The notes under the pieces: model-generated
Databases searched by the model: none
What the model was told of the DNA's origin: nothing
The model's input: only the letters and a program-made list of their open reading frames with translations
Shown here: one piece after another, positions 23,389 through 31,861 of the stretch
Layout of the letters: the number at the start of each line of letters is the position of its first letter
How positions within the stretch are numbered: the stretch's first letter is position 1
Made by a program: the position numbers and the translations under genes
NCBI GenBank assembly: GCA_017440585.1
Contig: JAFSGW010000062.1
Span: 1-34,454 of the forward strand
Source: Clostridia bacterium
GTDB lineage: Bacteria; Bacillota; Clostridia; UMGS1883
Length of the DNA stretch: 34,454 nt
Direction of reading: 5' to 3'

Positions 23389-24381
23389 TCACTTCACAAT
23401 CTCGTCAATTCTCTTTAATTCCTCTTCTGTAAAGGAGGCACACTCTGCCGCCTTAAGGTTGTCAAGTATCTGACTTTCCTTCGATGCACCAATCAGCACA
23501 CTTGTGATTCTGTCGTCCTTCAAAACCCAGCCAAGTGCCATCTGTGCCAATGTCTGTCCTCTCTCCTGTGCCAATTGGTTGAGCTTTGTTATCTTTTCAA
23601 CAATCTCGCCCGTTATCCTGCCCTCATTTAAAAACCTTCCGTCTGTCTTAACACGTGAATCATCTGGGATGCCGTTAATGTAACGGTCGGTAAGTAAGCC
23701 CTGCGCCAATGGGCTGAAGCAAATCACACCCTTACCGCATTCACCTGCCGCATCAAGTAACCCGTTATTTTCAACCCCTCTGTCAAGGATTGAATAGCGG
23801 TTCTGGTTTATAACAAAGGGGCAACCCATATCGGAAAGGATTTCTGCCGCTTCCTTCATTCTCTCGCCGTTGTAATTTGAAAGTCCTACGTAGAGCGCCT
23901 TACCGCTCTTAACAATGCTGTCAAGGGCGTGCATCGTCTCCCAAAGGGGCGTATTGGGGTCAGGACGGTGGTGGTAGAATATATCAACATATTCCACACC
24001 CATTCTCTTTAAGCTTTGGTCCAAGGATGCCGTAAGGTACTTCTTACTGCCCCAGTTGCCGTAAGGCCCTTCCCACATATCGTAGCCCGCTTTTGTAGAA
24101 ATCAACATCTCATCACGGTAAGCTTTCATTTCTGTATTCAGTATCCTGCCGAAGTTCTCCTCTGCTGCACCATACTTAGGTCCGTAGTTATTCGCAAGGT
24201 CAAAATGTGTAATGCCGTTGTCAAAGGCTGTAAAGCAAAGCTTTTTCATGTTTTCAAAATCACTGTTGTCACCAAAATTGTGCCATAAACCAAAGCTCAC
24301 ACGGGGAAGCATAAGCCCACTCTTACCGCATCTTTTATATTCCGCATTTTTATATCTGTCACTATTTGCAATATATGTCAT
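23389..24381 (-). CDS. Aldo/keto reductase, YghZ (AKR14)-like
   Basis: A 330-residue NADPH-dependent TIM-barrel reductase. The catalytic set is visible: Asp and Tyr in FDLANNYGP, Lys in STKAGYDM, His in YHHRPDP. The region RCGKSGLMLPRVSFGLWHNFG is characteristic of the YghZ group, which reduces L-glyceraldehyde 3-phosphate and methylglyoxal in E. coli. ATG 24381 is preferred over the upstream GTG 24390, because AAAGGAG precedes the ATG by eight bases. It is the first gene of the six-gene leftward operon, with a promoter overlapped by a palindrome. Confidence 0.9.
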   Translation of the reverse strand: MTYIANSDRYKNAEYKRCGKSGLMLPRVSFGLWHNFGDNSDFENMKKLCFTAFDNGITHFDLANNYGPKYGAAEENFGRILNTEMKAYRDEMLISTKAGYDMWEGPYGNWGSKKYLTASLDQSLKRMGVEYVDIFYHHRPDPNTPLWETMHALDSIVKSGKALYVGLSNYNGERMKEAAEILSDMGCPFVINQNRYSILDRGVENNGLLDAAGECGKGVICFSPLAQGLLTDRYINGIPDDSRVKTDGRFLNEGRITGEIVEKITKLNQLAQERGQTLAQMALGWVLKDDRITSVLIGASKESQILDNLKAAECASFTEEELKRIDEIVK

Positions 24382-24401
24382 TTCATTCACTCCTTTTTTC
24401 T

Positions 24402-24430
24402 ATTGTACAACTGTACCATAAAAAAATCAA
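24402..24430 (-). promoter_or_regulatory. Promoter and overlapping palindrome of the six-gene operon
   Basis: On the minus strand: TTGATT (24430-24425), 17 bp, TACAAT (24407-24402). A 16-bp inverted repeat, TTGTACA-AC-TGTACCA (24403-24418, one mismatch), covers the -10 and part of the spacer, as expected for a repressor site. It does not have the BlaI core. Confidence 0.65.
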
Positions 24431-24435
24431 TATCA

Positions 24436-24461
24436 AAAAAGGACACTGATGTGTCCTTTTT
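24436..24461 (-). terminator. Terminator of the BspA-like gene
   Basis: AAAAAGGACAC-TGAT-GTGTCCTTTTT, 11-bp stem, eight bases beyond the stop at 24469. The stem core is identical to that of the terminator at 31799-31820. Confidence 0.85.
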
Positions 24462-24468
24462 CCTTCAA

Positions 24469-26940
24469 TCAATGTGAAACCAAATCCCCGTCCAGCAAAT
24501 GGCATCCTGTAAATGCACCACTTTCCACAACTGTATCATCACTCAGAAAAGTGACCTTTTCAAGCCTTATACAACTGTAAAAGGCACCAGATCCAATTCT
24601 TTTTACGCTTTTGGGAACTGTTATCTCTTTAATCGCTGCGCATTGATAAAATGCACCGTACCCGATTTCTTCAAGTCCTTCAGGCAGGCTCACGGCAGCT
24701 AATTTGTAACAACCATTAAAGGTGTATGCATTTATTACCTTTAAGTTCTTAGGCAATTTCATATCGTGAAGTTCATCACAACCGGAGAATGCATAGTCTC
24801 CTATTTCTGTAATACTGTCTGGCAATTGTACCGAATACAAGCTCGTGCAAAACCAAAATGTATGATCTCCAATGCTTTTCACGCCTTCTGAGAAATAAAC
24901 GTATTTTAGACTCCTGCAATTTGAAAATGCCCTGCTTCCGATTGCCGCCACGCTACGTGGTATATTAACATATTCAAGCCTTGTGCAGAGATAAAATGCG
25001 TATTTACCGATATTTGTCACAGTATCAGGGATATTTATTTTTGTAATATGCTCACATTTTGAAAAAGCATAGGGTGCAATACACCTTGTCCCGTCTTTAA
25101 CGCTTACTTCACCCTCTTTGGACTCACTTACATCAATCAAAATGCCATCTATATAAAAGAATCCATCCTGCCATTTGTCATTATCCGCAATAAATTCCGT
25201 ATTGGTAAAGCACTCTTCCCCGATAAAAGAAACAGTTTTTTGTACTGCTATATTCTTAAGAGACGAGCAGTTGAAAAAAGCCTTGGCACCTATGCTTTCG
25301 AGGTTTTTCGACAGTCTGATATTTGAAAGGCGTACACATCCGTCAAATACTCCATCCTCAATAATTTTAACACCGTCCCCCATTATTACCTTTTCAAGAG
25401 CAGCACAACCCTTAAATGCCCCTTTTCCTACCTCTGTCACAGTAGCGGGTACAGCTATTTTTTTAAGAGAGCCGCAGTTTTCAAAGGCAGAACTTTCAAT
25501 TTTTAATAAACCCTCGAAAAGATTAATTTTCTCAAGACTGTTGCAGCCATAAAACGCACTGCTTCCGATGTACGAAACGCTCTCGGGAATATTTATGCTC
25601 ACAAGCTTTTCACAGTTTTCAAAGCATTCTTTATTTATTGCATCTATACTACCCTTTATAATCACCTTTTCAAGGCTACTGCAATCTGAAAATGCTCCGC
25701 TTCCCAAGCTCGTGCAGCTTTTTGGTAATGTTATCTCTTTTATACCATTGCAACCTGAAAATGCTCCGCTTCCGATTGTTTTTATCCTCTCAGGTATTCT
25801 TATCTCTTTTAAATTTATGCAGCTTACAAACATACCATCGGGAATTTGGGTAACACCCTTTTCAATATTAACCTCTGTAAGCTCATCACAACCTGACAAA
25901 ATGCCTTCTCCATAGCTTATACCTTCTTTAAGAGTAAAGCTTTTTATTGAAGTTCCCGAAAAAGCACCCTCCCCGATTTCAACCACACTGTCAGGGATAT
26001 TTATTTCACTTATCCCTTTACACCTATTAACCACTTCGTGGGGTATTTTTTCAACACCCTCCTCAATCGTTAATTTTTTAAGGTTTTTACACCATGCTAA
26101 AAGCCCGTGGCTATACCCCTCAGGTTCAGCATAAGTTACACCTTTTTTTATTGTAAATTCGCTAAGAAGCGTCTCGTAAAACGCACCGCTTCCAATATAT
26201 TCTACACTGTCGGGGATATCAATTTTCGTTAGGGGACAATATGAAAAGGCATCCTCACCAATATATTTTAATCCTTCAGGCAGTTTAATATCTGTTAACA
26301 GTTTACAGTAATTAAAGCAATAATTACCTATAATCTCCAAGCTTTCAGGAAGGACAATACCTGTTATATCATCGGATGCAAAAAGTCGATCACCCAAAGC
26401 TTTTATCCCATCAGGCACAATGTATACCCCCGAAGCTTCATCTTTAATCCACAAAAGCTTATTTCCAAGAATAATGCTTGAATTGTTTTCACTCAAGGGT
26501 GTCCTATTGATTGCAGAATTTGCTATGTACATCAATTTATCTGCATTTTCAATTTTATTAAGCTTTGTACCACTGAATGCATTGGAATGAATTTCTCTGA
26601 CTTTTCCCAAGGCTACCTCTTCAAGGTTTACACAGTCAATAAAGGCATCCCCGCCTACGTTTTCAATTTCTCCCTCAAAAACAATTTTTACTATATCACA
26701 GGAAAACTCAGCCCAAGGCTTGGGAAAATAGTAAGTATATATCCCATCCCAGGGACCCCTTTGCTCTGCATAATGTGCCATTTTACCCTCACCCGAGATT
26801 GTCAATACCCCATCGCTATAGCTCCACAAAAGCCCGTCACGGCAAACTCCGCTTGTTGGCACGCTTGCCTCTTCTGCCAATATAGCGATACCGGGCAAAA
26901 GCATCAAGCAAACCAGCATCAAACATATTACCTTTTTCAC
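24469..26940 (-). CDS. Secreted BspA-type leucine-rich repeat protein
   Basis: An exported protein of about 823 residues. The signal peptide runs from VKKVICLMLV to AEEASV. A short beta domain (GLLWSYSDGVLTISGEGKMAHY) follows; it is typical of the N-terminus of clostridial LRR_5 proteins. Then about 25 repeats of the BspA/TpLRR class (LRR_5) follow, each of the form 'IP.SV..IG..AF..C..L..I'. There is no sortase motif, SLH or membrane anchor at the C-terminus (it ends GCHLLDGDLVSH). Such proteins usually bind surfaces or other proteins; the partner is unknown. GTG 26940 is chosen because GAGGGGTGG lies four bases upstream; the frame is open to an ATG at 26982, but that lies inside the intergenic palindrome. 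It could be the last gene of the module 2 transcript. Confidence 0.87.
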   Translation of the reverse strand: MKKVICLMLVCLMLLPGIAILAEEASVPTSGVCRDGLLWSYSDGVLTISGEGKMAHYAEQRGPWDGIYTYYFPKPWAEFSCDIVKIVFEGEIENVGGDAFIDCVNLEEVALGKVREIHSNAFSGTKLNKIENADKLMYIANSAINRTPLSENNSSIILGNKLLWIKDEASGVYIVPDGIKALGDRLFASDDITGIVLPESLEIIGNYCFNYCKLLTDIKLPEGLKYIGEDAFSYCPLTKIDIPDSVEYIGSGAFYETLLSEFTIKKGVTYAEPEGYSHGLLAWCKNLKKLTIEEGVEKIPHEVVNRCKGISEINIPDSVVEIGEGAFSGTSIKSFTLKEGISYGEGILSGCDELTEVNIEKGVTQIPDGMFVSCINLKEIRIPERIKTIGSGAFSGCNGIKEITLPKSCTSLGSGAFSDCSSLEKVIIKGSIDAINKECFENCEKLVSINIPESVSYIGSSAFYGCNSLEKINLFEGLLKIESSAFENCGSLKKIAVPATVTEVGKGAFKGCAALEKVIMGDGVKIIEDGVFDGCVRLSNIRLSKNLESIGAKAFFNCSSLKNIAVQKTVSFIGEECFTNTEFIADNDKWQDGFFYIDGILIDVSESKEGEVSVKDGTRCIAPYAFSKCEHITKINIPDTVTNIGKYAFYLCTRLEYVNIPRSVAAIGSRAFSNCRSLKYVYFSEGVKSIGDHTFWFCTSLYSVQLPDSITEIGDYAFSGCDELHDMKLPKNLKVINAYTFNGCYKLAAVSLPEGLEEIGYGAFYQCAAIKEITVPKSVKRIGSGAFYSCIRLEKVTFLSDDTVVESGAFTGCHLLDGDLVSH

Positions 26941-26957
26941 AAAACCACCCCTCACTT

Positions 26958-27029
26958 TCAACGCAAATGGGGACGGGTGCAAAATGCGTTGATTTCAACG
27001 CAAAACGTACCCGTCCCCATTTGCGTTGA
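26958..27029. repeat. Long near-perfect inverted repeat
   Basis: Arms 26958-26978 and 27009-27029 are perfectly complementary over 21 bp and contain CAAATGGGGACGGGT and its complement. Inside, TGCGTTGA-TT-TCAACGCA (26985-27002) forms a second stem whose sequence repeats the outer end of the large arms. It starts five bases after the stop of the WG-repeat gene and ends 18 bases before the BspA-like start codon. No T run follows on either strand. Confidence 0.9.
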
Positions 27030-27033
27030 CAAA

Positions 27034-29025
27034 TTACTTTTCTGTAACGTCAATAATGAATCTGCCAAACTCTGTCCATACAGAAAAGCCCTCGTCATAT
27101 TCATACCTGACTTTTAAACTGCCGTTATCATTTTTAAGTATTGTGTCCACCAGAAAGCTACCGTCTTCTTTGTAAAGTGTGTTGCCAACAGAGAACATTA
27201 TCCTTTCATTTGTGTTTTTGTTCCATATTTCAATCTCATCATCTTTATAAAGCACAGTATACTTATAATCTGAACTACTAACTGTAGGATAAGCATCCAC
27301 CCTTATTCTACCCTGTTCGTAAACATTTCCTTCTCTGTCTATATAACACTCGCCTCCGTTTATAAGATATTGCTCTGCATAGCCCATGTTAAACTTGCCG
27401 AAAGAATACCACATTCCGTTATAGCCAAACTTCGGCTCAATAACCATTTCGCCCTTTAAATTAACGTAGCCGATTTTCCCGTCAAGCATCACCATAACAA
27501 GATCGTCATCAATATAATAAATATACTCGTCGTAAACAGCATCTCCGTGGTTTACGCCAACACAAACCTTGAAGCTTTCGTACTTGAATTCTGTTATGGG
27601 CTCACCCTTTTCATTAATAAGCCCCCAAAGGTTTTCCATATTTCTTGCAACAGCAACATTGTCCTTAAACCTTCCAACGTATATGTATTTATCAGGCCAT
27701 GCAGGAGTGAGCGTACGGTCATAGTTTATCTGATAGGCTTGATTGTCTTTTATGTAATAGTAATCTGTGGAGTAATTAAAATAAGATGAAATAACATTTT
27801 CGTAAATAACCTCACCTGTTAGTTCATCTATTGCGTCCATAGTTCCATCCTCTTTTGTGCCCATAATAACATTGTTTACACTTGGGAAATAATCAATCTC
27901 CGTATACTTGAATTCTCCCACAGCTTCTTCGCCAAATGCTATTGCCCAAAGCCCGTTCTGCTTGAGGGCATACAAGCCGGATTCATTATAATAAGTGGAG
28001 TAACAATCCTCATAGTAGGCATCTTTAATTATTTCTCCCTCAGCGTTTGCCCACTGTGTCTTCCCATCCTTTTCAAGCATAATTAAGCCGTCCTTCGCAG
28101 TGGGCTCAACATTGTCATATATGCTCTCGAAAATAATTGTTCCGTCATATTCAGCAAGGCCCTCTTTATTGTCCTTTACGGGAATTAATAATTCCACACC
28201 TGTTTGTGAGGCTATTCCAACGCGGTCATGTTCGGGGAATATATTGTTTCCCTCTTTGTCAAACCAATAATACTTGAGACCATTATCATCAATAGCAAGG
28301 ATATATTCTCCCTCATTATAAATATAAATATCACGATACTTAATTTCAAGAATAACCTTACCCTTATCATTTGCCAGACCTTGTTTCCAACCTCTTTTAT
28401 AGCTTGTTTTTATAAAGCCGTACCTATCAAAAGAATCAATGTCCTCATATTCAATAGGCAAAATCACATTTCCTTTTCTGTCAATGAGGCCGTAGTACAT
28501 TTCTCTTACAAAATCAGCATCAGTATCATCGAAGTATTTATATTTCCCTGCAACAAAAAGCTCATCATGATTACATCTTCTGATGTAGTCGAAATCAAAG
28601 GGTATCACAACATTGCCCTCTTTATCAATCACACCATGTTTTTCGCCTTGTATTACGGCAATTGCCTCTCCTTTTTCGTCAAAAACTTCAATATCGGAAT
28701 ATTTAACCTCTGTTACAATTTCGCCATTTTCGCTCATTAAGCCCATTAATCCTGTGGTTTTATCCTGCACTTTAATATATCCGTTCTCGAAGCATTCTGC
28801 CTGCCAGGAATTAAAATCAAATTTATACTTACCGCTTGTTATAATAGCGCCGTCTTTTTTCATTATGGTATCGTCGCCTATATAGTAGTAATCGCCTATC
28901 ATATAAACTTCTGCGTCAGAATTATCAGGAATATATGTAACTGTGCAATCATAATCCGCACCAAAGACACTAATGCTTGAAAGCAGCATACACACAACAA
29001 TCAGTAAACCTATTTTAGTTTTCAT
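27034..29025 (-). CDS. Secreted WG-repeat protein
   Basis: A 663-residue exported protein. A signal peptide (residues 1-22, ending VFGAD) is followed by about ten WG-type beta repeats through most of the length. Clear examples are GLMSENGEIVTEVKYSDIEV, YGLIDRKGNVILPIEYEDI and WGLINEKGEPITEFKYESF. No catalytic motif or membrane anchor is visible. WG repeats (WG_beta_rep) are thought to be binding modules; the ligand is unknown. The start overlaps the receptor stop by four bases (ATGA), implying translational coupling. The same repeat type is present at the C-terminus of the receptor, which suggests the two bind the same ligand or each other. Confidence 0.88.
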   Translation of the reverse strand: MKTKIGLLIVVCMLLSSISVFGADYDCTVTYIPDNSDAEVYMIGDYYYIGDDTIMKKDGAIITSGKYKFDFNSWQAECFENGYIKVQDKTTGLMGLMSENGEIVTEVKYSDIEVFDEKGEAIAVIQGEKHGVIDKEGNVVIPFDFDYIRRCNHDELFVAGKYKYFDDTDADFVREMYYGLIDRKGNVILPIEYEDIDSFDRYGFIKTSYKRGWKQGLANDKGKVILEIKYRDIYIYNEGEYILAIDDNGLKYYWFDKEGNNIFPEHDRVGIASQTGVELLIPVKDNKEGLAEYDGTIIFESIYDNVEPTAKDGLIMLEKDGKTQWANAEGEIIKDAYYEDCYSTYYNESGLYALKQNGLWAIAFGEEAVGEFKYTEIDYFPSVNNVIMGTKEDGTMDAIDELTGEVIYENVISSYFNYSTDYYYIKDNQAYQINYDRTLTPAWPDKYIYVGRFKDNVAVARNMENLWGLINEKGEPITEFKYESFKVCVGVNHGDAVYDEYIYYIDDDLVMVMLDGKIGYVNLKGEMVIEPKFGYNGMWYSFGKFNMGYAEQYLINGGECYIDREGNVYEQGRIRVDAYPTVSSSDYKYTVLYKDDEIEIWNKNTNERIMFSVGNTLYKEDGSFLVDTILKNDNGSLKVRYEYDEGFSVWTEFGRFIIDVTEK

Positions 29026-31349
29026 CTCTCCACATCCTCTTCATCGGGGTAAAAATTGAACAAAGTATCCACAACTCCCGATTTACCATTAAGCACCACT
29101 CTTGCAAACCCGTCGTCAAAATTCTCGGCAGCATCAAAAAGCATCCATGTTGCTACTTCACCCTTTTTGTTTATATAGGAGTACTTGCCCTCATCGTTTG
29201 CCACAATAAGTGCATAGCCCGAGTTAAAGTTATTCACCGCCGAAAACTCTTTGTCAAAAAGATATTCTCCGTCAGGCTTTATAACTCTTAAAACCTTTGG
29301 GTTTTCGGGCAGTATTACAAGTGCCGCATTTTCATAAAAATCCCCTGCCTTTAAATACGAAGGCTCAATAATTACATTACCCTCATTGTCCTTGTAGCCG
29401 TAAAGAGAGTTTTCTATAAACTTATTTGGCGCACTTTTTCCGTCCATAACAAATGGTGCTTGTTTTGTGCCGTTACCCGAAAGAATAGCTACGTTTTCCT
29501 CGTTAAGATAAAATGCAGGACGCACAAAATAATCCCCGGATGTACTGCTGTATGTATCCTGTTCAAAATCCTCGGCAATATTTTTCTCCCATATGCTATT
29601 TTTAATTGTAATCACTCTTTTATGGTATCCTGCTTCTAACGGCATACTACCGGTTATATAACCACCGTCTAACGGTGTACGTATAAAATATTTGGATTTT
29701 TCATCAGCATTTCCTGTTATGCTTTCAACATTTGTAAAGCAGTTTCCGAGAACGTCGATGTTTCTTTGAATGGAATAAAGCTGTTCTAAATCCAAAAGGA
29801 AAACCTTATCAGTAGTCCAAGTGCTTTTCATACTGAGGTAATATTCACGATTCAATTCGTCGTCTTCCCTCCAAAAGCTATCCTTTGTTCCATAGGATGA
29901 AAGCTTTCCCGTAGATAAACCCCATCCCTCATAGTAAGTAGTTCTTAAAGGAACCTCTTTTATGAGGCTTTTTTCTGATGCTGTGAAATTGCTGTCATAT
30001 AAAAAGCCCGGGCTTTGGTTATATGTTTCCTCTATGTACTTATATCCGCCCTCACTTACAATGCTCATAAACTGCTCATCGGAATTAAGCCATGCTCTTA
30101 TGGGGCTTTTTTCCCAGTTGTCGTTTTCACCAAAGGGCTTCTGGCATATGAATTTATCGCTCCAGAAAAGCTTGCCGTTTTCATCATCAGCTACATACCG
30201 CCACACAATACTTTCGCCCCGGTATTTGCCAAGGCTTACATAGTCGCCTATATTAAGTCCGGAGTAGTTACTCATTTGTGTACTTTGAGGCAAAAGAGCT
30301 CCGGCGGCAAGTGCACTGACAGCAATAAAATTTATAATAAAAACCAATGCTACCAGCACAGAAACAAAAGCATTCGCTTTTGACCTTATTTTGCTGTTTT
30401 TAATGGCAATAAACCGTCTTTTCAACATCTTTTTTCCCGTTACCATACTCGTTGTAAAAGGTATGGATCTTCCGTATCCCGACACAAATGACAAAATAGT
30501 ATCGGCATAGCTTTTTTTCTCATCGTCATTCATATTTTTAACAACAATTTCATCACAAGATATTTCGCAAGCCCTTTCAATTTCTCTTGCAATTACATAC
30601 ATAAAGGGGTTAAACCAATGCACAGCTTTACAAATGGCAACTATCCACTTATATATAATGTCGTGCCTTTTTATATGAGTTAATTCGTGGGCTAAAATGC
30701 TCTGCATACTGCTATCAGAAATATTTCCCTTGGGTAACACCAATATAGGCTTGAACAGTCTTACAACAAAAGGCGAATTTGCTTCGCTCATTAAATGCAC
30801 TTCCACATTTTCATTATGCATATTATCAAGGTGCACCGGCTCAGAATTCTTCAGTATGTTTCTCAGAAAAACTTTGTACTTTACAATCTTGTACACAAAA
30901 AGGATTATCATACCCCAAAACCATATTTGTGCAAGAATTTTGAAAATATCTGTTTTTGTTTCATTTTGATGTTTTTTAACAACTGTTTTTTCTTCCGGAA
31001 CAGTCTTTTGTTGCGATTCTTCTTTTGCTTCTTCACCCATTGCAGCAGCTTCCGTTTTTACCATCTCACTTTTAATCTGCACAATATTTTCGTTTTCTGT
31101 GACCACATCAAAACCTGTTTTAATGGAAGCATTACTGTCAATTTTCTCAATCTTTTCTTCCCAAAGGTTAACCTTCTGAACATCAGCCTTCAATGGCACA
31201 AGCATAACCAGAAGCACAACCGCCCACACATAGTAGTGCCAGAAGGCGGAAAACCACTTTTTCGTCAAAGGTCTTATTAAAAATAACACAAGTGCTGCCA
31301 CGGTACCCACAAGGGAAGTCAACAGATACGATAAAAATATCTGTGTCAT
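29022..31349 (-). CDS. M56-family (BlaR1-type) metallopeptidase receptor with DUF6273 and WG-repeat extracellular domains
   Basis: A 775-residue membrane receptor. Membrane segments lie near residues 5-25, 35-52, 138-157 and 328-349. The zinc motif HELTH is at 221-225, with the likely third ligand Glu262 in CEISCDE. Between TM2 and TM3 lies a long polar linker (55-135). The extracellular part starts at about 350. Residues 362-610 resemble a DUF6273 domain (LGKYRGESIVWRYV, SPIRAWLNSDEQF, DSFWREDDE). Residues 650-775 are WG-type repeats (YGYKDNEGNVIIEPSY, SYINKKGEVATWMLFD). There is no penicillin-binding domain. The start ATG has GAGGAGG seven bases upstream, within the blaI 3' end. This receptor should control the BlaI encoded just before it. 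Confidence 0.87.
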   Translation of the reverse strand: MTQIFLSYLLTSLVGTVAALVLFLIRPLTKKWFSAFWHYYVWAVVLLVMLVPLKADVQKVNLWEEKIEKIDSNASIKTGFDVVTENENIVQIKSEMVKTEAAAMGEEAKEESQQKTVPEEKTVVKKHQNETKTDIFKILAQIWFWGMIILFVYKIVKYKVFLRNILKNSEPVHLDNMHNENVEVHLMSEANSPFVVRLFKPILVLPKGNISDSSMQSILAHELTHIKRHDIIYKWIVAICKAVHWFNPFMYVIAREIERACEISCDEIVVKNMNDDEKKSYADTILSFVSGYGRSIPFTTSMVTGKKMLKRRFIAIKNSKIRSKANAFVSVLVALVFIINFIAVSALAAGALLPQSTQMSNYSGLNIGDYVSLGKYRGESIVWRYVADDENGKLFWSDKFICQKPFGENDNWEKSPIRAWLNSDEQFMSIVSEGGYKYIEETYNQSPGFLYDSNFTASEKSLIKEVPLRTTYYEGWGLSTGKLSSYGTKDSFWREDDELNREYYLSMKSTWTTDKVFLLDLEQLYSIQRNIDVLGNCFTNVESITGNADEKSKYFIRTPLDGGYITGSMPLEAGYHKRVITIKNSIWEKNIAEDFEQDTYSSTSGDYFVRPAFYLNEENVAILSGNGTKQAPFVMDGKSAPNKFIENSLYGYKDNEGNVIIEPSYLKAGDFYENAALVILPENPKVLRVIKPDGEYLFDKEFSAVNNFNSGYALIVANDEGKYSYINKKGEVATWMLFDAAENFDDGFARVVLNGKSGVVDTLFNFYPDEEDVER

Positions 31350-31351
31350 AC

Positions 31352-31720
31352 TTATTCCTCCTCGTTAAAAATTGCCGTCAGCTCTTCAATGTCCTTATCG
31401 GTAAGCATCTTTTCCTCAAAAAATGAAAGGGCAAATTCCCGGACAGAGCCGTTATAAAGGGTTTTAATAAGGTTTTTAACCTGACTCTTCTTATATTCCT
31501 TTTCCGTTATGGCAGGCGCATAGTAGTAAAGCTTACCCTGCTTTTCGGCTGTAAGTGCCCCCTTTTCTGTAAGACGTGTTAAAAAGGTTGCTATGGTTGT
31601 TTTCTTCCAGCCCTTGTCCTCCACCATAAGCCCTATATCAACACTTGTCAAAGGCTTCTTCGCCTTCCATACAGTCTTCATTATTTCAAGCTCTGCTTCT
31701 CCTATGTTAATGCTTTTCAT
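31352..31720 (-). CDS. BlaI/MecI-family transcriptional repressor (module 2)
   Basis: A 122-residue winged-helix repressor. The recognition helix region is KGWKKTTIATFLTRLTEKG (about 35-53), and the wing KQGKLYYYAP is very close to classical BlaI/MecI. The C-terminal half carries the dimerisation and cleavage region. ATG 31720 is preferred; GAGGTG lies six bases before it, and the GTG at 31729 is part of that site. It is autoregulated through two palindromes in its promoter. It resembles canonical BlaI more than the module 1 repressor does. The receptor gene follows after two bases. Confidence 0.92.
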   Translation of the reverse strand: MKSINIGEAELEIMKTVWKAKKPLTSVDIGLMVEDKGWKKTTIATFLTRLTEKGALTAEKQGKLYYYAPAITEKEYKKSQVKNLIKTLYNGSVREFALSFFEEKMLTDKDIEELTAIFNEEE

Positions 31721-31735
31721 AATCTGCACCTCATT

Positions 31736-31747
31736 CTACATCTGTAG
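31736..31747. promoter_or_regulatory. BlaI-type operator 2 of module 2
   Basis: CTACA-TC-TGTAG, the classical BlaI/MecI core with a 2-bp centre, lying between the predicted transcription start and the ribosome site, 26 bp from operator 1. Confidence 0.8.
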
Positions 31748-31758
31748 TTTATACTTAT

Positions 31759-31787
31759 ATTCTACGCTCGTAGAACCATTTTGTCAA
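31759..31787 (-). promoter_or_regulatory. Promoter and operator 1 of module 2
   Basis: On the minus strand: perfect TTGACA (31787-31782), 17 bp, TAGAAT (31764-31759). A perfect palindrome TTCTACG-CT-CGTAGAA (31760-31775) covers the -10 and part of the spacer, in the same geometry as module 1. Confidence 0.87.
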
Positions 31788-31798
31788 GCACAAAAATT

Positions 31799-31820
31799 AA
31801 AGGACACAATAGTGTCCTTT
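31799..31820 (-). terminator. Terminator of the YitT-family gene
   Basis: AAAGGACAC-AATA-GTGTCCTTT, nine-bp stem followed on the minus strand by a T-rich run. It repeats the core of the hairpin at 24436-24461. Confidence 0.75.
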
Positions 31821-31833
31821 TTACCGCACTTGC

Positions 31834-31861
31834 TCATTACTCATTACTAATTGCTAATTAC
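31834..31861. repeat. Heptanucleotide repeat, four units
   Basis: TCATTAC, TCATTAC, TAATTGC, TAATTAC in tandem. The last unit contains the stop codon of the YitT-family gene (31860-31858), so the repeat has grown up to the coding end. Confidence 0.8.

Noticed and set aside
24469..26940. Regular repeats resembling a CRISPR or tandem DNA repeat
   Set aside because: The period is that of 23-residue leucine-rich repeats in a continuous reading frame; the DNA copies are divergent.
26587..27117. Plus-strand open frame of 176 codons
   Set aside because: It is antisense to two clear surface-protein genes and crosses the inverted repeat; no ribosome site or recognisable motif.
28228..28740. Plus-strand open frame of 170 codons
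   Set aside because: It lies wholly antisense to the WG-repeat gene, and its regular Ile/Phe-rich pattern mirrors the repeats on the other strand.
30795..31280. Plus-strand open frame of 161 codons
   Set aside because: It is antisense to the module 2 receptor, with low-complexity Phe/Cys-rich translation typical of a shadow frame, and has no ribosome site.
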